64,000 nt of DNA, from NCBI GenBank assembly GCA_028283745.1, contig JAPWJZ010000005.1, forward strand, positions 82,886 to 146,885, written 5' to 3'. The notes under the pieces were generated by a model. The model was not told the DNA's origin. It ran no database searches and saw nothing but the letters and a program-made list of their open reading frames with translations. Within the stretch, counting starts at the first letter, position 1; every line of letters starts with the position of its first letter. Shown piece by piece: positions 55,299 to 64,000 of the stretch. Both the position numbers and the translations under genes were made by a program. The DNA is from Micavibrio sp. GTDB taxonomy: Bacteria > Pseudomonadota > Alphaproteobacteria > Micavibrionales > UBA2020.

Positions 55299-56202
55299 AT
55301 GAACGACATTAAGAAAGATATTTACTCCCGCGTCACCGACCGGATTATTGCCGACCTTGAGAAAGGAGTCCGTACTTGGCTAAAACCTTGGGCAGCTGCG
55401 AACACGGAGGGAAAAATTACGCTTCCGCTACGCCATAATGGCACGCCCTACCAAGGGGTGAATATTCTCCTGCTTTGGGGCGAGGCCATCGAGAAAGGGT
55501 TTAATGCACCCATATGGATGACTTACAAACAAGCGCAGGAACTTGGCGCGAATGTGCGAAAAGGTGAAAAAAGCGCTTTAGTGGTTTATGCCAACAAGCT
55601 AACACGCACGGAAACGGACGAAGGTGGCGAGGAAATTGAAAAGAAAATTCCCTTCATGAAAGGCTACGCCGTGTTTAACGTCGAACAAATTGACGGGTTG
55701 CCAACACAGTATTATTCAAAACCTGAAAAGCCCCTGCCCCTTGCAGAGAGATTAAACCACGCCGAAAGCTTTTTAACACAGACAGGCGCAGCCATTCGTC
55801 ACGGTGGGAACAGGGCTTTCTATTCTCCGCTGCATGACTTTGTGCAGATGCCGCCCTTTGAGGCCTTCAAGGACAAGGAAAGCTATTATGCAACCGTATT
55901 GCATGAGCTGACGCATTGGACGAGCCATAAAAACCGTTTAGACCGTAGCTTTAACGCCAAGAAATTCGGCGATAATGGTTATGCACGGGGAAGAACTAGT
56001 GGCAGAACTCGGCGCAGCTTTTTTATCAGCCAGCCTTGGCATTACGCCGGAAATCCGTGAAGACCATGCGGAATACCTCGCCCATTGGCTCAAGGTCTTG
56101 GGTGAGGATAAACGGGCGATATTCAGTGCAGCCGCCCATGCGCAACGCGCCGCCGAATTCCTGCACCGATTGCAGAGGCAGGAGGAAAGCGCGGCGGCTT
56201 AA
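55299..56202 (+). pseudogene. ardC: ArdC-type antirestriction protein, interrupted by a one-base frameshift
   Basis: ArdC proteins bind single-stranded DNA and protect incoming plasmids from restriction. The product reads MNDIKKDIYSRVTDRIIADL, with YQGVNILLLW, the zinc-protease motif HELTHW at about 202-207, then TSHKNRLDRSFNAKKFGDNG. At 55987-55990 a run of four G shifts the frame. With three G it would continue EELVAELGAAFLSASLGITP to 56202, as in intact ArdC. The ATG at 55299 is 8 nt from AAGGAGG (55284-55290), better than the ATG at 55293. It may be a true frameshift or a sequencing error. Confidence 0.82.
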
Positions 56203-56214
56203 ATTGCCGTACAG

Positions 56215-56256
56215 ACAAAGCCCGCTGCCGGCAGTTCCGGCAGCGGGCTTTGATTT
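56215..56256 (+). terminator. Rho-independent terminator after ardC
   Basis: AAAGCCCGCTGCCGG and CCGGCAGCGGGCTTT form a 15-bp stem around a five-base loop. It may also serve the convergent gene ending at 56274. Confidence 0.88.
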
Positions 56257-56273
56257 ATGTTTTGTAAAATCGG

Positions 56274-56606
56274 CTAGCGGAGCTGCGCCATGAGCGCAGC
56301 GCGAACATCTTCCTCGCTCCAATGCAGCCGCTCGGGGTTTCCTCTAAGGATCGTGGCATGTTTCTTTATCAAGGTCGTGCCGACCTTGTGAGGCATTAAA
56401 TCGGTGCCTATGTTGTTCTCAACAATGGCGGATTTTAAAACGATAATATGCGTATATTCGCCATCCTGTTTCACAATCTGGCCTGTAATTTCCTGTGCGC
56501 CCCAAGGCCGCGTTTTTTTTCGGGTGCGGCGGGATGACCAAATCGCCTCTTTCCACTTCACTACATCGGACTCTAAGAACCGGTCTTTTGTCTGCTCCCA
56601 AGTCAT
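56274..56606 (-). CDS. Hypothetical protein with a truncated paralog nearby
   Basis: A 110-residue protein with a basic, aromatic N-terminal half (MTWEQTKDRFLESDVVKWKE, then SSRRTRKKTR) and a C-terminal IKKHATILRGNPERLHWSEE segment. I do not recognise a family. AAAGGAATTC precedes the ATG, which overlaps the stop of the upstream small gene (ATGA). A decayed second copy of its C-terminus sits at 53794-53921, so it belongs to a family spread in this mobile region. Confidence 0.7.
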   Translation of the reverse strand: MTWEQTKDRFLESDVVKWKEAIWSSRRTRKKTRPWGAQEITGQIVKQDGEYTHIIVLKSAIVENNIGTDLMPHKVGTTLIKKHATILRGNPERLHWSEEDVRAALMAQLR

Positions 56607-56791
56607 TTGAATTCCTTTGCTACCTGTATGTTGAATTTAATGGCTGCATTGGGCGGCAATACGGGCGAGACTGCCGTATTACTGCCACGCGGATTGAGGC
56701 CGGAGCGTATCATCAGCTCCTTCACCTCCAAGACATTCGCCCGTAAGTTAGGCACCGAATTTTTCGGATCAATTGGCGGGCGCTTCGCCAC
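56603..56791 (-). CDS. Small hypothetical protein, coupled to the next gene
   Basis: A 62-residue basic protein starting at GTG 56791 (MAKRPPIDPKNSVPNLRANV...). Its stop overlaps the next start by four bases (ATGA), the hallmark of translational coupling, so the two small genes form one unit. The sequence is open upstream for 12 more codons without a start, so it may be the end of a longer reading frame. No family is recognised. It lies just downstream of the decayed relaxase. Confidence 0.6.
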   Translation of the reverse strand: MAKRPPIDPKNSVPNLRANVLEVKELMIRSGLNPRGSNTAVSPVLPPNAAIKFNIQVAKEFK

Positions 56792-56899
56792 CTGACTTGC
56801 ATTCTCTGGTGACTTAAATACACACGATCATAGAGCTGGTCATGGCTACGTGCCCGAACCTTCGACGTATAAGCCCGCTCATCGAGCGGGGATAGGTGG

Positions 56900-58060
56900 C
56901 GGGGAGACGTTCACCCGCCATATCCGGAATCCCGTTTAGTGATTGGCTCATATTGGCAATTAGTTTGTAGAACTCTTTACGTGCTTCTTCCTTCTTAAGT
57001 TCTTTTTCCTCCTCTAGCTGGAGGGCGGCATATTACCGGACATATTCATTGAGCTGGAATTGCTGCGCTTCCAGCTGCTTTGTGCGTTCCTCGATTTTTG
57101 CCTTTAATTCCGCTTTCGTCTCGATAGCCATTAGCTGTAGAGCTTCCATCGTCTTTTCGATTAAAAGCCTGATACGGCCCCGCGCTTCATCGGAGAGAAG
57201 ATTACTTTCAGAGATGCTTGCAACTGGCTAATATCGCCGGTTACAAGGCATATACGGATTTCGAGTTGCGCCAATTGAACCGCAAGCGTGACTTTCTCAA
57301 TTGCGGTTATCGCCTGCGGCGGTTTCGGCGGCTCGGTTTCCGTTTTGATAAAAGCGGCAACCTCGCGTCTGATGCGTGTTACTTCCTGCCTGATTCTCTT
57401 CGCTGTAAAACTTAACTATCTTTTTCAACTCTTGCCGCTCCTGCAAATGCCCCTGACCATTGCATGAAGCTCCGCACGGTTGCTCTCCAGCGCAGCCTTG
57501 GTTTCGTTTTCATTGAGCTGGCGGGAAATCTTGTAGGTACCGGAAACCTTTTGCCACATGCCGCGCACCCTCGGGATGCAGGCCATGCGCCGGCGGGCTT
57601 TCGACCTTCCAGCGGGCCTTTTGTTTATCGATCAGTTCCTGGCGCTCCGGCGTGTCGCGCCAGCGCAAGGGCGGAATTTCGCGCACCACAGGCGCGCGTT
57701 TTTCCGCTGCCGAGGCTTTCGCTTCGGCAACGTAGGTTTTGACGTTTCCTCCGTCATACGGTCGGCTATGTGCTTTTTAGCCCGCTCTATGGACGGCAAT
57801 TCTTCCGGCGGCCCTAGACGCGCTTTTAGTTCTCTGGTGCCAACATCAATCCAGCGAGTGAGGGAGTAGATCCCGCCCTTAAGGTCTAGGGCGACATAGC
57901 CGCGCTTGTCGCCTTTGGCGAGGAACAGGCCGTTTTCTTCTAATGCTCTAATGAACGTCGCCTTAGAATCCGACTGCTCCCACGCGTTCTTAAACAGGCC
58001 TTTCATGGCCTGCACCGGCTCTCCCGCCAGCCGGACGGCTTGGCGGTGTTCCTCACGGAA
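56900..58060 (-). pseudogene. Decayed plasmid relaxase (C-terminal part, several frameshifts)
   Basis: Reading leftward from 58060, one frame begins REEHRQAVRLAGEPVQAMKG and continues with WEQSDSKATFIRALEENGLF, LAKGDKRGYVALDLKGG and LPSIERAKKHIADRMTEE, typical of mobilization relaxases after the nuclease domain. Frame changes near 57693 and again near 57590-57555 lead to RWRDTPERQELIDKQKARW and RGMWQKVSGTYKISRQLNEN. Further left only coiled-coil-like segments (LKAKIEERTKQLEAQQ) remain, with stops. The N-terminal nuclease domain is missing because the sequence joins fbaA at about 58058. Confidence 0.65.
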
Positions 58061-58226
58061 TAATTACCGGTGAATTTACAGCCTTTGCTGTTTCCATAAC
58101 CGCATTAACAGTATTTGTACCTATTACGTTTACCGCAGGTAACGCGAACTGATGTTTTTTTGCCGCTTCAAATAGCTCCTGCACCTGATCTCCGTGCAAA
58201 ACGCCTTTATAGTTTTTTAAATCCAT
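58059..58226 (-). pseudogene. fbaA: Class II fructose-bisphosphate aldolase, N-terminal fragment (Bacteroidota)
   Basis: From ATG 58226 the frame reads MDLKNYKGVLHGDQVQELFE, then AKKHQFALPAVNVIGTNTVN, and ends at SPVII, the N-terminus of Bacteroidota class II aldolase, where QFSNGGA would follow. Instead the sequence changes to relaxase at about 58058. Only 56 codons remain. In Bacteroidota fbaA lies beside accD, which follows here, so this strengthens the view that a second genome starts at this point. Confidence 0.85.
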
Positions 58227-58549
58227 TTCCTTTTAATTGGGGCTCGAAGTTAAAAAAAATTATGATGATAGGTAATAATCACCTGTTTAAACAGTACTTT
58301 TTGCAAGTTTTAGCATAAACAATTGTTAATTATATTTCTGCTAAAAATGGGCATAGAAATGGTGTGCAAATTTAGAATTTTATAATATTAAGCCATAAAG
58401 CACAAACTACAGGAGCGCTGAAGATGCTTAATAACAGCCTAAGTAAATATTTTCATCAGTATCTAACGTTTCATATCTAAATCTTAACTCCTCGTATCTC
58501 GAAAAATATTTCGTTACTTTGCAGTCAATTGAAAGAGTTAGATATAGAT
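58227..58549. other. AT-rich intergenic region between fbaA and accD
   Basis: No gene is visible in these 323 bases. TTACTTTG at 58514-58521 is one mismatch from the Bacteroidota -7 element (TAnnTTTG) and lies 29 bp before accD. Confidence 0.5.
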
Positions 58550-59395
58550 ATGGCTTGGTTTAAACGTGAGATCAAAGGGATAATTACGACCACTGAGGAA
58601 AAGAAGGAAGCCCCTGATGGGATCTGGAACAAATGCCCTGAATGTAAGAAACCCCTTCACTATTCTGAACAGGTTGAAAATCAATATGTTTGTCATTATT
58701 GCGGATATCACCTTCGTATAGGTTCAAAAGAATATTTCTCCATACTTTTTGACAATAACGAGTTTACAGAATTGTTTCCCGACCTGATTTCGGGCGATCC
58801 TTTACACTTCGAAGATTCCAAAAAATATACCGACAGGTTAAAGGAAACCATGAATAAGACCGGTTTAAAAGACGCTATTCGTGCAGGGGCTGGTAAAATG
58901 GGAGGACAGGACCTTGTTATCGCATGTATGGATTTTAATTTCATAGGGGGTTCAATGGGTTCGGTTGTAGGCGAAAAGATCGCCCGATCCATTGATTATG
59001 CCATTGAACACAGAGTTCCGTTCCTGATGATTTCAAAATCAGGCGGCGCCCGTATGATGGAAGCAGCATTTTCATTGATGCAGATGGCTAAAACATCGGC
59101 GAAACTTGCATTATTGGCGCAGGCCAAAGTTCCGTATATTTCTTTACTAACAGACCCTACCACTGGCGGGGTAACCGCATCCTATGCCATGCTTGGCGAC
59201 ATCAACATTGCTGAGCCTGGTTCGCTCATAGGTTTTGCCGGACCGCGGGTTATAAAAGAAACCATTAAAAAAGACCTTCCAAAGGGTTTCCAAACTGCAG
59301 AGTTTGTGCAGGAGCATGGATTTCTGGATTTCATCGTTGATCGCAGAGAGATGAAGGAAAGGCTGAGTTCATTTTTAAAAATGATGGCTAACTAA
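58550..59395 (+). CDS. accD: Acetyl-CoA carboxylase carboxyltransferase beta subunit (Bacteroidota)
   Basis: AccD transfers the carboxyl group to acetyl-CoA in the first step of fatty acid synthesis. The 281-residue product starts [20 protein letters not shown] at 58550; the TTG at 58529 was rejected. The zinc ribbon [15 protein letters not shown] and [13 protein letters not shown] is followed by [39 protein letters not shown] and [15 protein letters not shown]. The protein is intact, unlike most genes beside it. Its sequence is of the Bacteroidota type. Confidence 0.95.
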   Translation: MAWFKREIKGIITTTEEKKEAPDGIWNKCPECKKPLHYSEQVENQYVCHYCGYHLRIGSKEYFSILFDNNEFTELFPDLISGDPLHFEDSKKYTDRLKETMNKTGLKDAIRAGAGKMGGQDLVIACMDFNFIGGSMGSVVGEKIARSIDYAIEHRVPFLMISKSGGARMMEAAFSLMQMAKTSAKLALLAQAKVPYISLLTDPTTGGVTASYAMLGDINIAEPGSLIGFAGPRVIKETIKKDLPKGFQTAEFVQEHGFLDFIVDRREMKERLSSFLKMMAN

Positions 59396-59420
59396 AAAAC
59401 AGATAAATAGTATTGCAATC

Positions 59421-59466
59421 CAATAAAAAAGCACGTTAAAATTAATTTTAACGTGCTTTTTTATTG
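59421..59466. terminator. Bidirectional terminator between accD and pyrD
   Basis: AAAAAAGCACGTTAAAAT pairs perfectly with ATTTTAACGTGCTTTTTT, with the pairing extending into flanking CCAAT/ATTGG. It serves two convergent genes. Confidence 0.9.
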
Positions 59467-59545
59467 GATACTATGTGTTAAATCGTTCTCTTGTTCTTTT
59501 AACAAAAGAAAGAATAACTACTTCATAAAATAAATGTATAAATAG

Positions 59546-60598
59546 CTATACCGAAGCTAATATCTTTTTATTTATCCTTCCTATCAATCCTGGCCCTTCA
59601 TAAATAAACCCGGTATACAATTGCACCAATGCGGCACCGGCATTCAGCTTTTCAATGGCATCTTCAGCAGAATGGATGCCCCCTACTCCTATTATCGGGA
59701 ATGTGCCTTTTGATTTTTTGTGTAAATAGCTTATCACCTCGGTTGAACGTTTAGTTAACGGCCTACCGTCTAATCCACCCATTTCTCCATTTTTTCACCC
59801 CATCCTTGCAGATGTCAATCCATTCCTGCTCATGGTAGTATTTGTGGCAATAATGCCGGAAATACCGGTTTTCTGAACAATTTCTACAATATCATTCAAT
59901 TGTTCATCGGTAAGGTCGGGAGCTATCTTTAGGGAGAATTGGCCTACTCACGCCGTTCTTTAAGTTACGCTTTTGTAGTGTATTTAGCAGCTCCATTAAT
60001 GGCTCCTTTTCCTGTAAAGCGCGCAAACCGGGGGTATTAGGTGAACTTACATTTACCACAAAATAGTCAACCACATCAAAAAGCCTGTCGAAACATTTGA
60101 TATAATCACTTACCGCATCCTCATTAGGGAGTAACCTTATTCTTTCCGGATGTTGCCACCAATTATCAATCCCTTTTGCCCGGTTTTACTTTTCCGGAAC
60201 GCAGCCAGCCTCTCAGCAACCACATCAACGCCGAGGTTATTAAACCCCATCCTGTTGATAAGCGCACCATCTTGGGGTAAGCGAAACATTCTCGGCTTTG
60301 GATTACCTGCTTGCGGCAAAGGGGTAACAGTTCCAACCTCAACAAAACCGAAGCCTAGGTTGGCCATTTCTCCCATCATTTCTCCGTTTTTATCAAAACC
60401 GGCAGCAAGGCCAACGGGGTTTCTGAATTTAAGGCCAAACACCTCCCGTTCGAGCGCAGGACTTTTAACATCCCATATAGCCCTGCTTAACATAGCCCCG
60501 CCAGGAAAACGGTTAAAACGCTTAAGGTTAGCGGTTACAAAGTAATGCACCTTTTCGGGATCGAACTTAAAAAGAAGAGGCTTGAGTAAAAAATACAT
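59546..60598 (-). pseudogene. pyrD: Dihydroorotate dehydrogenase (quinone) broken by frameshifts
   Basis: PyrD oxidises dihydroorotate to orotate in pyrimidine synthesis. From 60598 the frame gives MYFLLKPLLFKFDPEKVHYF, NPVGLAAGFDKNGEMMGEMA and GFGFVEVGTVTPLPQAGNPK; it breaks near 60150. Other frames then give [20 protein letters not shown] and [17 protein letters not shown], and the last frame gives [20 protein letters not shown] and [20 protein letters not shown] to the stop at 59546. All parts of a class 2 enzyme are there, so at least three single-base errors, rather than decay, probably broke it. Confidence 0.88.
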
Positions 60599-60760
60599 GG
60601 CGCGAAGTTAAGTTTTTTGGCTCATGGTTCATAAATCATGATAACACTTTGAGAATCAACATAAGGACTTAATAAATTACTCAACTTATCTATTGAGTGA
60701 AATGAATTCCTATCTTAGTCATATAATAAACCAAGCCATCCCGGCTATGAAGCATCAACT

Positions 60761-61518
60761 ATGAACAAATCCAGCACCCGTCGCAATTTCATAAAAAATG
60801 CAGCCATAGGATCATTAGCATCCCTGGCATTACCTGAAATTGTATCAGCAGCTATTGCAGAAAACGGCACTAAAAAAATCAATATCGATAAAAACGACAT
60901 TATACTTTTTCAGGGCGATTCAATCACCGATTGGGGACGGGATCACAACAAAAACATTCCCAATGATACCGGCACCCTGGGCACAGGATATGTACTGATT
61001 ACTACAGCGCAATTACTGCTAAAATACCCGGCCAATAACCTGTTGATATACAATAAAGGCATATGGCATAAAGTTTACCAGCTAGCCGAACGCTGGGATA
61101 CAGATGCGCTTAATATAAAACCAACCATATTGAGCATTCACATAGGCGTAAATGACTTTTGGCATACTCTGACCAATGGATATACAGGCACTATTGAAAA
61201 CTATATAACCGATTATCATGCGTTACTCGACCGCACAAAAAAAGCGTTACCAAATGTAAAGCTGGTGATATGCGAGCCTTTTGCTGTAAAAGGTGTAAAA
61301 GCAGCTGACGATAAATGGTATCCAACATTTAATTTATTTCGGAAAAGCGGCAAAAGATATTGCTAATGAATACGACGCGGCCTTCGTTCCCTTCCAATCC
61401 GCATTCGACAAAGCTCTTGAAACTGCTCCGGGAACTTAATCTGACTATAGACGGTGTACACCCGAGCATAGCTGGCGAAGCATTGATGGCTAAAACATGG
61501 ATAGAGGCGATTAGCTAA
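60761..61518 (+). pseudogene. Tat-exported SGNH/GDSL hydrolase, frameshifted
   Basis: The N-terminus MNKSSTRRNFIKNAAIGSLA has a twin-arginine motif. Block I is ILFQGDSITDWGRD with the catalytic Ser, block III is HIGVNDFW. Near 61340 a frameshift leads to frames that read DIANEYDAAFVPFQSAFDKA and LTIDGVHPSIAGEALMAKTW, where the Asp and His of block V lie, with another shift near 61432. Block II (expected GISGN) is shortened to GIW, so three bases may also be missing there. Such lipases/esterases act on acyl groups of glycans. All errors look like sequencing indels. Confidence 0.82.
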
Positions 61519-61654
61519 AATCCGCATCAAAACAGAACAAAGTAAAAAGCTTTTGTGCAGGCCAATTACTCAAAAGTCCGGTTTTGTGTTGAACTTTACG
61601 GCTCTCCGGACAAAAAACCTAACCCCTGATCTCTAATCTATAGCCTCAAATTCT

Positions 61655-61662
61655 TATCTTTG
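61655..61662 (+). promoter_or_regulatory. Bacteroidota-type -7 element
   Basis: TATCTTTG matches the Bacteroidota TAnnTTTG promoter element exactly and lies 7 bp before the ATG of the ABC-F gene. This element is not used by proteobacteria. Confidence 0.6.
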
Positions 61663-61669
61663 CGCGTAA

Positions 61670-63593
61670 ATGATTTCTATAAATAACCTTACGTTCCGAG
61701 ATTGTCCCTAGCGCCCTGTATGATGAAGCCAACTGGCATATTAAACCCGGAGAAAAGATTGGCCTTATTGGCGCCAACGGAACCGGTAAAACTACCCTTC
61801 TTAAAATTATTGTAGGCGACTACACCCCCACATCGGGCACTATATCCAAATCTAAAGATCTTACCATAGGTTATTTAAACCAGGATTTGCTTTCTTATGC
61901 GTCAGATAAATCTATTCTGCATGTGGCAATGGAGGCTTTTGAGCGCCAAAACCAACTGCACACAGAAATAGAGAACCTGCTTAAGAAACTGGAAACAGAC
62001 TACAGCGAAGAATTGTTGAACAAATTGAGCGACAAACAACACGAGTTTGAAACGCTTGATGGTTACAACATCGAATATAAAGCACACGAAATTTTAGCAG
62101 GTTTGGGCTTCACCGAAGAGCAAACCCACCGCAAACTGGCCGAGTTTTCGGGTGGATGGCGAATGCGCGTGATGCTGGCTAAAATACTTTTACAAGCTCC
62201 CGACATCCTATTACTGGATGAGCCTACCAACCACCTTGACTTACCATCTATCCAATGGCTGGAAGATTATCTGAAAGCTTTTGAGGGTGCGGTTGTTATT
62301 GTATCGCACGATAGATGGTTTTTAGATAAGGTAATTAACCGTACGGTTGAGTCGCGCAAAGGCAAGCTAACCGTTTATGCGGGCAACTACACCTTCTACC
62401 TGGAAGAAAAAGCCCTGCGCGAAGAAATTCAGCGTGGTGAGTTTAAAAACCAGCAATCAAAAATTAAACAGGAAGAGCGTTTAATAGAGCGTTTCCGTGC
62501 CAAGGCTTCTAAAGCTAAAATGGCGCAGTCGCGCATTAAAATGCTGGATAAGATGGAGCGTATCGACGATGTGGATGATGACAATCCATCTGTAAACTTC
62601 AAGTTCAAATTCAGCAAGCAATCGGGCCGTGCGGTGTTTAACATCGAGGGGTTAAACAAAAGCTATCCAAATTTGTCAATCTTAAGTGATACTGAAGCGG
62701 TTATCGAAAAAGGCGACAAAATTGCATTGATCGGTGCCAACGGTAAAGGTAAATCAACCTTGTTACGTATTGTGGCTGGGGCCGACTTTGATTTTACAGG
62801 TAAAGCCGAAACTGGTTATAATGTAACCAAAACTTTCTTCGCGCAGCACCAGCTAGAGTCGCTGCACCTGGAAAACGAGATCTTAACCGAACTGCAAACC
62901 TTCGCCCCAAAACATACTGACACCGAGCTTCGCTCTATTTTAGGTAGCTTTTTGTTTACCGGCGACGATGTGTTTAAAAAGATCAAGGTATTGTCGGGTG
63001 GTGAAAAATCGCGTGTGGCCTTAGCCAAAGCCCTTACAGCCGATGCTAACTTCCTGATACTGGATGAGCCTACCAACCACCTGGATATGGCTTCGGTAAA
63101 CATCCTAATCCAGGCGTTGCAACAATACGAAGGTACTTTTATCGCTGTATCGCACGATCGTTACTTCTTAGATAACATCGCTAACAAGATATGGTATATC
63201 GAAGATCAGAAGATCAAAGAGTATCCAGGCACTTACGCCGAGTACGAGATTTGGAACGCTAAGCGTAAACTTGAACCTAAAACCGCGGCAGCACCTGCCC
63301 CTAAAAAAGGAAGAGAAAAAAGAGGTTGCGCCTGTAAAGCAACAAACATCAGAAAAACAAGCACCAGCAGCTAAAGAAAATGAACCAGGATTTGAGTAAA
63401 ATGGAGGAGCAGATTGCCAACCTCGAAAAAACAATCAAACAACTGGAAGTTGAGTTGGATAACGACAAGCTCTATAACGACGTTGCCAAAATGAAAGAAA
63501 TCAACACCAATTACGATAAAAAGAAAATGGAGTTGGGCCATACAACTGCAATGGGAAGCACTGGCTGAACAGATAATGGAGTTGGAAGCATAA
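61670..63593 (+). pseudogene. ABC-F family ATPase (Bacteroidota), several frameshifts
   Basis: ABC-F proteins act on the ribosome and have two ATPase domains and no membrane part. The N-terminus MISINNLT lies at 61670. An extra base near 61695 shifts the frame, after which KIGLIGANGTGKTTLLKIIV (Walker A), LAEFSGGWRMRVMLAKILLQ (signature) and ILLLDEPTNHLDL follow, then the linker LIERFRAKASKAKMAQSRIK, a second Walker A IALIGANGKGKSTLLRIVAG, LSGGEKSRVALAKAL and ILDEPTNHLDMASV. Near 63307, 63379 and 63541 more single-base shifts break the C-terminal coiled coil, which should end at 63593. Confidence 0.88.
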
Positions 63594-63601
63594 TAAAACA
63601 T

Positions 63602-63692
63602 GCCATTACGAGGAGTAATAACGAAGCAAACCCTTAGCCATATGCAGGCATTAGTATATGCTGAAAGGGTTGCCGCACTATCGCTCGCAATG
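63602..63692. repeat. REP-like inverted repeat, Bacteroidota
   Basis: CATTACGAGGAGTAATAACG... (from 63603) and its imperfect inverse ending GCTCGCAATG (63692), with AACCCTT/AAGGGTT inner arms, form a long imperfect hairpin. Repeats built on CATTGCGAGGAG-type sequence are frequent in Bacteroidota genomes. Confidence 0.5.
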
Positions 63693-64000
63693 AAAAGATA
63701 TTTGCTGCATTATTTCTTGCCTGCTTAAGCTTTACTGCATTTGCACAATCCTATACCGACAGCATTTATCATCCCGAAATAAAAGCGTTGAGTTTTATAA
63801 TCTCAGCAAAAAAGCTTCGTTCCCGATAATCCAATTAAACTCGCGGAAACTGTAACCCTTGGCTTTGATAACCTGCAGGGCGGTACGCTTAACTACCATT
63901 ATACCATTGAACATTGCGACGCAGATTGGAATTCGTCCAACATTTCAATCTGCCGAATATTTGAAAAGCTATAACGATGACCGCATCCTTAATTATAGCT
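63690..64000 (+). pseudogene. DUF5103 / type IX secretion plug-like protein (partial, frameshifted)
   Basis: The start MKRYLLHYFLPA breaks near 63725, and later frames read IQLNSRETVTLGFDNLQGGT, YHYTIEHCDADWNSS and YNDDRILNYS. These match the N-terminal domain of DUF5103 proteins, which include the type IX secretion plug of gliding Bacteroidota. The gene runs off the right edge. At least three frame changes occur within 300 bases, so sequence quality is poor here. Confidence 0.7.

Noticed and set aside
50979..58060. A second copy of the tRNA-Ser 3' end that would mark a larger island
   Set aside because: I looked for the T-arm and CCTGTCCGCCA sequence to the right and found none, so the right boundary of an island cannot be set.

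Overview
The window joins two unrelated pieces of DNA. Bases 1 to about 58,058 come from an alphaproteobacterium. This is shown by conserved alphaproteobacterial neighbourhoods (tpiA-secG-pyrG with kdsA, eno and ftsB; lexA-comEC-gltX with gltA; mltB-rlpA-dacA-tmk-holB-metG-tatD-MBL), a perfect GAAC-N7-GAAC SOS box in front of lexA, and moderately GC-rich codon use. The genus cannot be named from this sequence. Bases from about 58,059 to 64,000 come from a Bacteroidota genome, probably Sphingobacteriaceae-like: the 5' end of fbaA, then accD, pyrD, a Tat-exported SGNH hydrolase, an ABC-F ATPase and the start of a DUF5103 (type IX secretion plug) gene, with AT-rich codons and a Bacteroidota-type TAnnTTTG promoter. 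The join cuts through two genes (a relaxase remnant and fbaA), and most genes beyond it carry single-base frameshifts. A chimeric, poorly polished contig end is the simplest explanation.

Layout of the chromosomal part. 1-15 kb holds central metabolism and envelope genes (FtsB, KdsA, enolase, CTP synthase, SecG, triose-phosphate isomerase) mixed with lineage-specific exported proteins, including two paralogous pairs. 15-20 kb holds a PpiD/SurA-type periplasmic isomerase, a DUF1236-like exported protein, a YibQ-type polysaccharide deacetylase and LexA. 20-29 kb holds ComEC, GltX, a FadE-type acyl-CoA dehydrogenase with a strong inverted repeat over its promoter, and citrate synthase. 29-34 kb is a tightly overlapping operon: MsbA-like exporter, two tandem membrane-anchored alpha/beta hydrolases, and a queuosine-salvage protein of the Qng1 family. 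34-41 kb holds a patatin phospholipase, a YdjM-like membrane protein, a HAD phosphatase, a HIT protein, an MBL hydrolase and PepN. 41-49 kb is a long cell-wall and replication run.

From 49.4 to 58.06 kb the content is accessory. A 5' fragment of tRNA-Ser(UGA) and an intact tRNA-Ser(UGA) flank a lone tyrosine recombinase. They are followed by an AbiE-type toxin-antitoxin pair next to a possible transglutaminase-fold protein, gene debris (a C-terminal SDR fragment and a truncated copy of a gene that is intact 2.5 kb away), a 576-bp non-coding tract with several stem-loops including one 71-nt nested hairpin, a frameshifted ArdC antirestriction gene and a decayed relaxase. This looks like remains of a mobilizable element. 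I see no CRISPR array, rRNA or complete transposon.
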